DNA from: an uncultured bacterium | GTDB lineage: Bacteria; Patescibacteria; JAEDAM01; Absconditabacterales; Absconditicoccaceae | Direction of reading: 5' to 3' | Assembly: GCA_937950065.1 (NCBI GenBank) | Contig: CALFEN010000114.1 | Coordinates: 1 to 17,695, forward strand | Length of the DNA stretch: 17,695 nt | Shown: one piece after another, positions 7,523 through 15,783 of the stretch | Numbering within the stretch: position 1 is the first letter of the stretch | Layout: every line of letters starts with the position of its first letter | The notes under the pieces: generated by a model | What the model saw: the letters and a program-made list of their open reading frames with translations, nothing else | Told to the model about the DNA's origin: nothing | The model's database searches: none | Program-made: the position numbers and the translations under genes

Positions 7523-8638
7523 TTACTCTAAAGTAATATTTGGCAAAATATCAAGCAAGACATCATCTTCATTAAGTCCATCAACTTTGGCATCATAAGA
7601 CAGTAATATCCTATGTCTAAGCACAGACAAACAAAGTCTCTGCACATCATAATGCTCTACATAATCTCTGTCCTGCAAAAAAGCCAAGGCTTTGGCTGCA
7701 AACATAAGTCCTATAGCAGCTCTTGGAGAAGCTCCGTACATTATTCTGCTATCAGGTTTTCTAGTAGACTCTACAAGTCTAACTATATAATCTTTGATAT
7801 CTTCAGATATTTTAACATTATTTAAGTTATTTTGGATTTCTAGTATTTTTCTTATATCCAAAACTTTATTCAATTTTATATTATTTTCTTTTTCCAACGT
7901 ATCCAATACTAATTTTTCTTCTTTGGCTGTAGGGTAAGAAATAATTATTTTGAACAAAAATCTATCTACTTGGGCTTCTGGCAAAGGATAAGTTCATTCC
8001 TGCTCTAGAGGATTTTGAGTAGCCAACACAAAGAAAGGTTTTGGAATATCATAAGTGTTTCATCATATAGAAACCTTCTTTTCCTGCATAGCTTCTAGAA
8101 GTGCTGACTGAACCTTTGGAGTAGTTCTGTTTATTTCATCAGCAAGCAATATATTTGTAAATACAGGTCAAATTTTAACCTCAAAATCCCTTGTTTTGGC
8201 ATTGAATATTTCTGTTCAGATAATGTCTGAAGGCAGCATATCAGGTGTAAACTGTATTCTCTTAAAATCCATTTCAAGAATTTCTGACAGTACTTGTATT
8301 GTTTTGGTTTTTGCAAGACCAGGCACTCACTCCACAAGTATATTCCCCCCACAAACTATATTTACCAAAACAAGATTTAAGAACTCCTCCATTCAAATAA
8401 TCTTTTTGTGTAATTCATTTTTTAAATTTATAAAATCCTGATTTTGAATTTTTAAATCATTTACTCCTATAATAAAATTCTGAGGATCTACTTTAGAATG
8501 TTTGATAGATTTTTTGATAGATTCTATATCTTTATCTGCTATTTTTATTTCCTTAATATCTTGTTCTTTTAGGATGGAGTAGAGAATATATATCAATATT
8601 ACTATTACAAGACTTATACTTATAAATATCCAAATCAT
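7523..8638 (-). CDS. MoxR-family AAA+ ATPase with N-terminal membrane helix
   Basis: 371 residues with TGA as Gly. The core is a typical MoxR chaperone-like AAA+ ATPase: Walker A G-V-P-G-L-A-K-T (~104-111), [12 protein letters not shown] (the MoxR Q-F-T-P-D-L-x-P-S-D signature), Walker B L-L-A-D-E-I-N-R (~164-171), sensor 1 A-T-Q-N-P (~206-210), then P-E-A-Q-x-D-R-F and the lid with G-A-S-P-R-A. MoxR proteins usually act with vWA-domain partners to assemble or activate complexes. Unusually, residues 3-22 form a strong membrane helix, followed by a ~60-residue charged linker, so the ATPase would be tethered to the cytoplasmic face of the membrane. The frame is open from this ATG into the core. 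No DUF58 or vWA gene is adjacent. An A-A-A-G-A-like ribosome site lies ~6 bases upstream. Confidence 0.92.
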
Positions 8639-8701
8639 AAATATCTTTATTAATAATAAAAAATTTTAATTTAATTTTAATAAAATAAATGTAAATTTCA
8701 A

Positions 8702-9016
8702 CTATTTTTTTTCTGATTTTCAAAATATTTCATCTATTCTTTCATTTATATAATTTTTTATTTCTTGCCTAATGTTCTCTTTAATTGTTTCCTGTTGTTT
8801 TGCTATCATATTTTTTATGTTTTCTTTTTGTTTTTCCAATAATTCCTGACTAGTAGTAGATAAGTTGGCATCTCCTGTGTGCACTGTATCCAAATTTTCT
8901 TGTAAATATTTATTTACACTGTCAAATGAAAAATCTACCAAAAACCTATAAGATGTATAAGCTCCAAATAAATAACCAATAACTATTCAAACTATCAAAA
9001 ATATAATATTTTTCAT
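8702..9016 (-). CDS. Small membrane-anchored coiled-coil protein
   Basis: 104 residues, ATG at 9014-9016, TAG stop, including TGA-Gly codons. Residues 3-22 (I-I-F-L-I-V-G-I-V-I-G-Y-L-F-G) are a Gly-rich membrane helix or uncleaved signal anchor. Residues ~55-95 are a highly charged predicted coiled coil rich in E, K, Q and I. The layout resembles small envelope proteins such as YtxH-like ones, but no family match is claimed. It lies 63 bases before the MoxR ATPase gene, which also starts with a membrane helix, so the two may act together. The 87 bases upstream hold a short CACAT/ATGTG hairpin (9072-9088) but no convincing promoter. Confidence 0.75.
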
Positions 9017-9103
9017 TAATTTTTTTTTAAATTTTAAATTTATTTCTTTTTTATTAACTTTTATTGGGAAACACATTACAAAAATGTGAAAAATAGACTA
9101 TAC

Positions 9104-9343
9104 TTATCCATAATCAATATCTATTACTTTATCCCTAGAGGTAAATCATGTTAATATTTTTATTTTCCTTTTAGGGACATTAAAATATTTACTCAAAACT
9201 TCTACAAGCCTTGTATTTGCTTCTCCATCTATGGGTTTTGCATTTATCTTCACTTTATAAGATTTAGTTCCAAATAAATCTTCACCCAAGTCTATAATTT
9301 CTTCTTTTTTTGCTCCAGGGATTGTCTTTATATTTATTTTCAT
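9104..9343 (-). CDS. DUF167 / YggU-family protein
   Basis: 79 residues with TGA as Gly; stop TAA. This small alpha/beta family is widespread and poorly understood. The signature is clear: [16 protein letters not shown] (family pattern V-x-A-P-x-x-G-x-A-N-x-x-L), then [17 protein letters not shown] and S-R-D-K. One of the conserved glycines (after K-I-L-T) is a TGA codon, at 9146-9148 on the plus strand. The start codon overlaps the stop codon of the upstream gene by one base (TAATG), so the two are translationally coupled. Confidence 0.88.
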
Positions 9344-9612
9344 TAGACAATCTTTTTTGATACAAAAGCAAAGGCTGAAGTCAATACCAAAGTTTCTACA
9401 ATTAACACAGAAAATACTTTCCCAAACTTAATAGCATCAAAAGCCATAAGCGTATCCATATTTCCTTTTAATATGTCTCAAGTAAATACTCCTAGTATGG
9501 TTGACCAATTATTCCAGTTTACCACCAAATTCACGATAAATACTACCACAAAACTTAATAAAAAGGTGTGGTAAATATTAAATCTAAAAAAAGATTTTTT
9601 TGCTGTTTCCAT
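9343..9612 (-). CDS. Two-helix membrane protein, unknown function
   Basis: 89 residues, ATG at 9610-9612, TAA stop. Two hydrophobic segments are visible: residues ~15-33 ([15 protein letters not shown]) and ~66-84 ([19 protein letters not shown]). A short loop lies between them. Positive residues flank both ends, so N- and C-termini are probably cytoplasmic. The gene starts one base after the stop of the large membrane-anchored protein upstream and its own stop overlaps the DUF167 start. The three genes therefore form a tightly coupled block. No family recognised. Confidence 0.75.
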
Positions 9613-9613
9613 T

Positions 9614-11173
9614 TTATTGTTGTGTATCAAATGTAAGTAAAACCTTGTCTTGTTCTAAAGTTATCTGTCCATAAACTCTTGTGTTTTTATAATATTCTAA
9701 AGTTTTTTCATCTATTGATAAATTAGGATTGATTGCAGAATATTTTTTCAATAATTCAGCTATCTTGCCAGAATCTATAAAGAAATTCAATACTGTTTTT
9801 GAATTAGAATTTAGTTTTATACTTCATCAATTATTTATATTTGGTCAAAGAATCTGTACAATAGCTTGATTATTTGATGTCTTTAACAAACTAACTTCGG
9901 ATTCCATCTCTCACATAGGAGCAGGGATTGTTGTTGTAAATCAAATTTTATTAGACTGCTCTATAAAATTAACCTTTGCTCAACTTCACATTTCAGATTG
10001 AATAGCTCATTTTGCTAAAGGAAAAAGTTTATTTACTACATCAAAGATATCTCATTTTTCAAATATCACAGCAAGTCATATACCATAACTATTTGCAGCC
10101 TGTGTCAAACTTATAGCCATATTTCAATCCAAAGTATTAGCTATTTTCTCATAATCTGTTTTGAGAAGCATAGCTCACATAGCTGGATTTGCTTCTGCAT
10201 AACTAGTGAGAAGTTGTGTCAATTTTTCCTTATTCAACTCAAATATAGGTAATAAATTCCCAACTTCAGCAAATAATATACTTGAATCATTTAAATAATT
10301 CCCAAGTTTTGGATCAAATTTGTAATCCTGTCCAAATGGAAGATTTCCGCTAAACAATACTCCAAGTTCACCATAAGTTCTTTGTCTTGATAGATTGACA
10401 AGCATAGAACCATATTCAATATTTTGCAAATATTGTTGCACGCTACCTCACATATTGCTTGTGTCAGGTTTTGTAAAGATAGCAAAGTTATATTTCCCGT
10501 CATTGATATCATCAAGTTTTGTCTTTAATTTCTCAACTTTATCAATAGTTTCTCATGTATAATTTTCGAAATATTCTACTCATTTTTTTGTTCAGTAAAT
10601 AATTGTATCAGAGTCTAAATTTTTATAAATATAATCTGCTCATGTATTTACAAGACCAAGCTTTATAGCTTTATTCATATCAAAGTTTGAATCAACCTTG
10701 GCTATCATAAAGCTTACAGGATTCATACCGTTTGGATCTTCCATCTCAAAAGCACCAAATTCTTTGATAGAAGAAAGAAGCTCTTTCATGTCTCATGTCA
10801 TATCTTCGCTTTTGGTAGCGTTGATAAGATCTACAGTTTCTGTGTCAAACTTCATATAAGCTACTTGACTAAAGTTTTTTGGCATTTTAGTCAAGATACC
10901 TGATTTCCCAGATATATTCTTAATATCTTTTGTTAACTGTGAAAAGAAACCTTCATTTTTGCCTCATCACAATCTGTTCATAAAAATTTCATAGCCAAAA
11001 ACTCCTAGCACAATAATTATAATTACTATTACAACTATTACTATTGGATTAATTTTTTTTGTAGAAATATTCATATTTTCTACCACAGAAGTTCTTTCTT
11101 GCGTTTTAACAACTTCTTCAGTATCTATTACTTCAGGTTGTCCCTGATTTTCTTTAATTTCTTCTTTAGACAT
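9614..11173 (-). CDS. Membrane-anchored protein with large extracytoplasmic domain
   Basis: 519 residues with TGA as Gly; stop TAA. Residues 1-40 are acidic and polar (cytoplasmic). Residues ~41-63 are a strong membrane helix (I-V-I-V-V-I-V-I-I-I-I-V-L-G-V-F-G). The remaining ~450 residues are a soluble mixed alpha/beta region that should lie outside the membrane. It has features such as A-Y-M-K-F-D-T-E-T-V-D-L, Y-G-T-K-K-G and a C-terminal Q-I-T-L-E-Q-D-K-V-L-L-T-F-D-T. The organisation is reminiscent of DUF3352-type proteins, but I cannot confirm that. It is the first gene of the long minus-strand operon and is followed one base later by a small membrane protein. Trp is absent or rare. Confidence 0.8.
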
Positions 11174-11210
11174 TTATAATATTATTAAATTAAATAAAAA
11201 GCTTATTATC

Positions 11211-11256
11211 ATTATAACATTTGATTTTTAATCTTTTTCATATTCAAATGTTATAA
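11211..11256 (-). promoter_or_regulatory. Inverted repeat over a -10 element upstream of the membrane-protein operon
   Basis: A perfect 13-bp inverted repeat, TTATAACATTTGA (11212-11224) and TCAAATGTTATAA (11244-11256), separated by 19 bases. On the minus strand its downstream arm overlaps TATAAT (11216-11211), a likely -10 for the operon starting at 11173; the -35 region is weak. A dyad over the core promoter is typical of an operator. It could also be a read-through barrier after the CYTH gene, but no U-tract follows. Confidence 0.45.
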
Positions 11257-11317
11257 ATTTCGGGTTTAGGGTTTATAGATTTTATTCTTTTCTATATTTG
11301 TAGCACGGAATAACACA

Positions 11318-11332
11318 AGTGCCGTTGGCACT
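11318..11332 (-). terminator. Short GC hairpin at the end of the folA-thyA-CYTH operon
   Basis: AGTGCC (11318-11323), loop GTT, GGCACT (11327-11332): a 6-bp GC-rich stem overlapping the CYTH gene stop codon. The following minus-strand sequence is only modestly T-rich, so this is a weak terminator candidate. Confidence 0.35.
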
Positions 11333-12014
11333 AGTAGAGTGTAAATGTTTTGTCAGTGCCGTAATATTCTGGCCAGTGCTCATTGTAGTAAGCAAACATT
11401 CTCTCTATCCTGCCTTGATCAAGTTCTTCTACTCACAAAGTTTCAAGTTCCTGCCTAATTTGTTCTTTGTATTTATCAGCTTGTGAGGGATCAGTGATTA
11501 CTATTTCAAATTCAGCAAGATAACCATAACCTGCATTTTTGTCTATAGTCACTGCAAAATCTTTGTAAGCATATTCCTGTCTGTGTCTAGACCATTTGGA
11601 CTGATATACAAAACCTGCATCCAATATCAACTTATCCAGTTCATCTATGTTCATATTAGTGATTTTCTCTTCAAATTCAATCCTAGCCGTCCCATTGGCA
11701 CTACTTGTATCGTCTATAGTAGATTTTACTATAAAAATAAGGGCTGTATCAGTTTTCCTGGTACGGATAGAATGAGTTTTCCCGAATTTTATTATATGTT
11801 CAAATTTTGGATAGACTTCTTCTTTTAATAAAGGCTTGATATTAGCCAATAACTTATCAAAATTTCAGTTTATAAAATAATGATTTAATTGAGAATTCTC
11901 ATATTTAAATTTCAAATTTGGATCATTTTGTTTAAGTTTTTCCAAAAGAATATCTGCATTTGGTTTTTCTCACAAAAGTACTTTTACTTCTATTTCATAA
12001 TTTTGAGTTGACAT
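11331..12014 (-). CDS. CYTH-domain protein (class IV adenylate cyclase / triphosphatase-like)
   Basis: 227 residues with TGA as Gly; stop TAG. The N-terminal E-I-E-V-K at residues 7-11 is the E-x-E-x-K signature of the CYTH (triphosphate tunnel) fold. Later strands show S-I-R-T-R-K, A-L-I-F-I-V-K-S-T, A-R-I-E-F-E-E, a helix, K-W-S-R-H-R-Q-E-Y and then A-V-T-I-D-K-N with Y-L-A-E-F-E-I-V. These are the alternating basic and acidic strands that bind triphosphate and metal. Members act on inorganic triphosphate, thiamine triphosphate or ATP; the substrate cannot be set here. It lies 29 bases after thyA on the same strand and is the last gene of the folate/thymidylate unit. No CGA/CGG codons. Confidence 0.85.
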
Positions 12015-12043
12015 TATTTTTTAGTATTCAAATAAAACTTAAA

Positions 12044-13039
12044 TTATTTTTTCATAGCACAAGGTCCTTCTTCTCAAGGTTTAGTTCTATATTTTTCATT
12101 AAATCATCACGCTACTGTAAGTGCTCATTTTAAAGCAGGCCGTGATTCATAGTTTTCCAAAGTAATATATTCAGTTTTTACTGTATCAAGACTTACTATT
12201 CTATCATCAAGCTTAATAGTAGGAAATGGTTTTGGTTCACGTGTAAGCTGCTCTTTTACCTGCTCAAGATGATTTTCATAAATATGTACATCACCAAAAG
12301 TATGAACAAAATCACCGGGCTCAAATCATGTTATCTTGCACAATATCAAAGTAAGCAAAGCATAAGATGCTATATTAAAAGGCACTCACAAAAACATATC
12401 TGCACTTCTCTGGTAAAGCTGTACAGAAAGTTTACCATCTATCACGTTGAATTGGGTAAGAACGTGGCATAGAGGAAATGCTAAAGCTTGTCAAGGTAAA
12501 GCCATTTGAAACATAAATTCAGGATTCCGCACTGTCATCAGTGTACTTTTCCTGTCAGTGAAATTCATAACATTATCTATCACCCACTGCAACTGGTCTA
12601 TTCTCCTACCGTCTCAAGCTTTCCATCTTCTCCACTGTTCTCCGTATACCATAGGAAGATCTCCGTGAAGTTTAGCAAATTCGTCATCATTTTTTATTTT
12701 ATCTACAAATTCATCTTTTGTCATTGTAGGGAATTCTCATTTTTCTGCTTTTTTATTGTATATCTTGTATGGATAATCATCCCATATATGTACATTATTA
12801 TCTACAAGGTATTTGATATTTGACTGTCATGATATAAACCAATAAAGTTCATGCAAAATACCATTCCAATAAGTTTTTTTGGTGGTAAGCAATGGGAATC
12901 CTTTGGATAAATCAAACCTTATCTGTCTCCCAAAAACGCTTATCAAACCATTTCAAGTATTATGATCGTGTTTTAATGATCCATTTTCCAAGATATCTTT
13001 CAAAAGATTCAAATATTGATATTCAGGGTGTTTATCCAT
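12044..13039 (-). CDS. thyA: Thymidylate synthase (ThyA type)
   Basis: 331 residues with TGA as Gly; converts dUMP to dTMP using methylene-tetrahydrofolate. Motifs: [28 protein letters not shown], catalytic Cys191 in [29 protein letters not shown] with the dUMP-selecting Asn, and V-H-I-Y-E-N-H. Residue 171 is coded CGG and falls where ThyA proteins have the conserved Trp of W-N-P, 13 residues before Cys in E. coli. Here a 7-residue insert (around P-G-Q-A-L-A-F) lies between M-A-L and the Cys motif. The two Args preceding that Trp in E. coli (D-S-R-R) read D-R-K-S. The protein is longer than the 264-aa E. coli enzyme because of N-proximal and central insertions. It sits 15 bases after folA. 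Confidence 0.96.
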
Positions 13040-13054
13040 AGTATTTTTAGTTAA

Positions 13055-13519
13055 TTATATAAATCTTTTTTTGGTATAAACTACAAAGTCAAACTCTTCA
13101 AAACTTTGTCTTTCAGTTTCTTCGAATTTATCTTCAAACACAGGGAAAGAGGTATCTCATTCATAATTTTTTTTTACTTCAGTCAGATATATTTTGTCAG
13201 CAAAATCCAAAAACTGTTTGTATACATTCTCTCATCATATAATAAAAACTTCATCATCTATCTCTTGTAGATCTTCAAGTAAATCATCGATATTATCATA
13301 AGTATCAACCCCTTCAAAATCTTCAGAGGTCAAAACTATATTTCTTCTGTTTGGTAATGGTCTTCAGATAGAAAGATAAGTATTTTTTCACATAATAACA
13401 GTATGTCAGGTTGTTAGTTCCTTAAATTTCTGCAAATCTGCTGGCAAATCCCAAGGTAATTTCCCATCCTTTCAAATCACTCTGTTTGGAGACATAGCTG
13501 CTATCATAGATATTTCCAT
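13055..13519 (-). CDS. folA: Dihydrofolate reductase
   Basis: 154 residues with TGA as Gly; reduces dihydrofolate with NADPH and so recycles the folate oxidised by ThyA next door. Motifs: N-R-V-I-G-K-D-G-K-L-P-W-D-L-P-A-D (Met20-loop region with the substrate-binding Asp), H-T-V-I-M-G-K-N-T-Y (NADPH site), G-R-P-L-P-N-R-R-N-I-V-L-T, E-V-F-I-I-G-G-E-N-V-Y and I-Y-L-T-E-V, ending in a typical E-F-D-F-V-V-Y-T-K-K. The length is normal. A-A-G-G-A lies just before the ATG, one of the few recognisable Shine-Dalgarno sites in the window. First gene of the folA-thyA-CYTH operon. Confidence 0.96.
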
Positions 13520-13547
13520 ATTCCTTGATTAGTATAATAAATATTTA

Positions 13548-13575
13548 AATATAATTATTTATTATCTTTTTTCAA
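13548..13575 (-). promoter_or_regulatory. Promoter for the folA operon
   Basis: On the minus strand: TTGAAA (13575-13570), a 16-base spacer, TATATT (13553-13548), placing the start ~20 bases before the folA ATG. A reasonable sigma-70 match in very AT-rich DNA, so other positions are possible. Confidence 0.45.
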
Positions 13576-13669
13576 TATTAATTTTTATTTTATTAACTTT
13601 TTATATTCAATTTTCCCCAATATAATTATAACAATTGAAATACAAAAATATTTTTTTTGCCTTTGTAAC

Positions 13670-13697
13670 TTGCAAAAAATTTTTAAATATATATAAG
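13670..13697 (+). promoter_or_regulatory. Promoter for the secreted AMMECR1-like gene
   Basis: TTGCAA (13670-13675), a 16-base spacer, TATAAG (13692-13697), about 36 bases before the ATG at 13734. It is divergent from the folA promoter. The remaining bases of 13520-13733 are plain AT-rich sequence. Confidence 0.4.
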
Positions 13698-13733
13698 TAA
13701 ACATTATCCTTTTATCTTTTGAAAAAAATAAAT

Positions 13734-15605
13734 ATGAAAAAACTTAAATTATTTATTCTAATCTTGTGCTTTGGATTGGTGAGTGCACAAAACGATATCA
13801 CAAATCTAAAAATAAATATTGACAAGAAAATTGATGAAAACCCTTATATAGTAAATGTATTATTAAAAAAACTACCAAGTTTAAAATACAAATTTAAAAA
13901 TATAAAAACTTATGATGAAATAATAGACTTCTTGAATGATTACAGAACAAATAAACTTTGATTGAATTATAATGATAAATACGCTTTATCTCAAATAGGA
14001 TATTATTATCTAGATAATCACTTTGATAATTCTGTGATAAAACCAAACAATACTCTGCCAACTCCAAATTTTGATAAATTATTTATTACTTTTATCAAAG
14101 ACGGCAAGATAAGATGCTGTCAATCAGGTAAAACATTGGGAGACATGGACAAATATATCTCTGAAGCAGTAGAGGCTTGTATAAATGACGAAAGATTTGG
14201 AGGCAAAATAACAAAAGATGAAATAAAAGATATAACTATAGAAATGAGCTTCTTGTACGATCATCAGTCTATTACATCAAAAAATTTTGCTAATATAAAA
14301 TCATCTATAGAACCATGAATTCATTGACTAGAAATAAGAAATTGAAAAAATATTGCGTTTTATAAAGAAACTGTCCAGATATCCTCAAACTATGATACCA
14401 AGACAGCTCTAGATCAACTATGTAAAAAAGCAAAACTAAAGGCATGATGCTATATGAATAGTGATACATTAATAAATATTTATCATACATTCAGTTTTTT
14501 GACGAATAGAGAATGAAATATCCAAAACCTATACAGGTACAATCTTTTGCAAAATATGGAAACTATCTCACAGGACAAGATTTATGAGAGAATAAATTTA
14601 ATTACAAAACGATATAAAAACAATATTAATCCCGAAAATTGAATGGTAAATTATCTTTATTATCCAAGCAAAGACAGTTACGAAAAAAAAGAAAACAATC
14701 ACATTAGAAATTTAGCTTCTATACGGTGTATGGGCAGTCTAGACACTTTTTTTGGAAGTTGAGAATTCCAAAAAACTGCAAAAACTACATTAGAATATTA
14801 CCTAAAATACAAAATATCAAAGGATTGATATGATTACCTAGATATAAACGGAGTTTCCAGCATTGCAAATAATGCGTTTGTAATTCTTTCATTATTAAAT
14901 ATAAACGAATTTACAGGGAAAGATGAAATTATGAATTCTTTTGCAAAGGGGATCATTGCTATGCAGCAAAAAGATGGTTCTTTCAATACAAATTTTAAAT
15001 CAGATAAAAATAGTTGAGTAGATTTTTATCCTTGAGAAGCAATGTTGGCTTTGATGAAACTTTACGAATATTCACAAAATGAAGAATATTTAACTAGTGT
15101 AGACAAGGCTTTTGACTATTATGCAACTTATTGGAGGTGAAATAAAAACACGGCTTTTATCCCTTGGCAAACTCAAACTGATTATTTATTATACAAGTAT
15201 ACTAAAAATCAGAAAGTTGCCGACTTCATATTTGAGATGAATGACTGGATAATAGAAAACCATCAAACTGTAGTAAACGATTATTTGGATAAAATATGAG
15301 GGTTTAGCAAGACAGATCAAAGAATTTCTACAGCCTCTTATATGGAATGAATAAATAGAGCCTACGAACTTGCAGTACTGTTGAATGATACAAAACATAT
15401 TGAGTACTACAAAAATTCTCTAAAACAGGCAACAAGATTTTTATTACAACTACAATATACAGACGAAAATAGTTTTTATCTAGCAAATCCAGAGAGATCA
15501 ATCTGATGATTTAAACAAACATTAATAAATAATCAACTCAGAAATGATAACGCCCAGCACGCAGCATTTGCTCTTATGGGACTATGGGAAAACAAAATAT
15601 TTTAG
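13734..15605 (+). CDS. Secreted protein with AMMECR1-like domain and long alpha-helical (alpha/alpha-barrel-like) domain
   Basis: 623 residues with TGA as Gly; stop TAG. ATG 13734 is preferred over an in-frame TTG at 13719 because it begins a signal peptide (M-K-K-L-K-L-F-I-L-I-L-C-F-G-L-V-S-A-Q). Residues ~78-185 resemble AMMECR1: L-F-I-T-F-I-K-D-G-K-I-R-C-C-Q-S-G, A-V-E-A-C-I-N-D-E-R-F-G-G, and D-I-T-I-E-M-S-F-L (family: L-x-G-C-I-G; A-x-x-D-P-R-F; I-E-V-S-x-L). Residues ~200-623 are helical with repeats such as I-A-M-Q-Q-K-D-G-S-F-N-T, P-G-E-A-M-L-A-L-M-K-L-Y-E and N-A-Q-H-A-A-F-A-L-M-G-L-W-E. This pattern resembles (alpha/alpha)6 glycosidase/epimerase-like or prenyltransferase-like toroids. 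The role is unknown. AMMECR1 domains are normally cytosolic, so an exported one is odd. CGA 14610-14612 and CGG 14724-14726 may be Trp. Confidence 0.8.
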
Positions 15606-15623
15606 TATAAAATATTTTGTTTT
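15589..15623 (+). terminator. Long hairpin terminator containing the stop codon
   Basis: A perfect 16-bp inverted repeat: AAAACAAAATATTTTA (15589-15604), loop GTA, TAAAATATTTTGTTTT (15608-15623). The TAG stop (15603-15605) lies inside it and the T-run of the second arm provides the U-tract. Confidence 0.75.
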
Positions 15624-15722
15624 TATTAAATCCTAATTTTTTTTACTATCAATTAGTCAATATATTTTTTTATTTTTTATTGATTTGAAATTAATAAAAT
15701 AATATTTTTTAGATATTTACAG

Positions 15723-15750
15723 TTGAAAATTTATAAATATTCTATACTAT
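15723..15750 (+). promoter_or_regulatory. Candidate promoter for the membrane-anchored protein at 15784
   Basis: TTGAAA (15723-15728), a 16-base spacer, TACTAT (15745-15750; TATACT overlaps it), about 34 bases before the ATG. The region 15624-15783 is otherwise featureless AT-rich DNA. Confidence 0.35.
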
Positions 15751-15783
15751 TTATTTTAAAAGTTTATTTTTTTATTTAAGAAA

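Noticed and set aside
8131..8441. Other-frame open frames within the MoxR gene (8131-8352 minus, 8196-8441 plus)
   Set aside because: They overlap Walker A and Walker B coding sequence of the MoxR frame and encode no recognisable protein.
12506..12823. Plus-strand open frames inside thyA (also 12269-12472)
   Set aside because: Antisense shadows of thyA, whose conserved motifs run through the same region on the minus strand.
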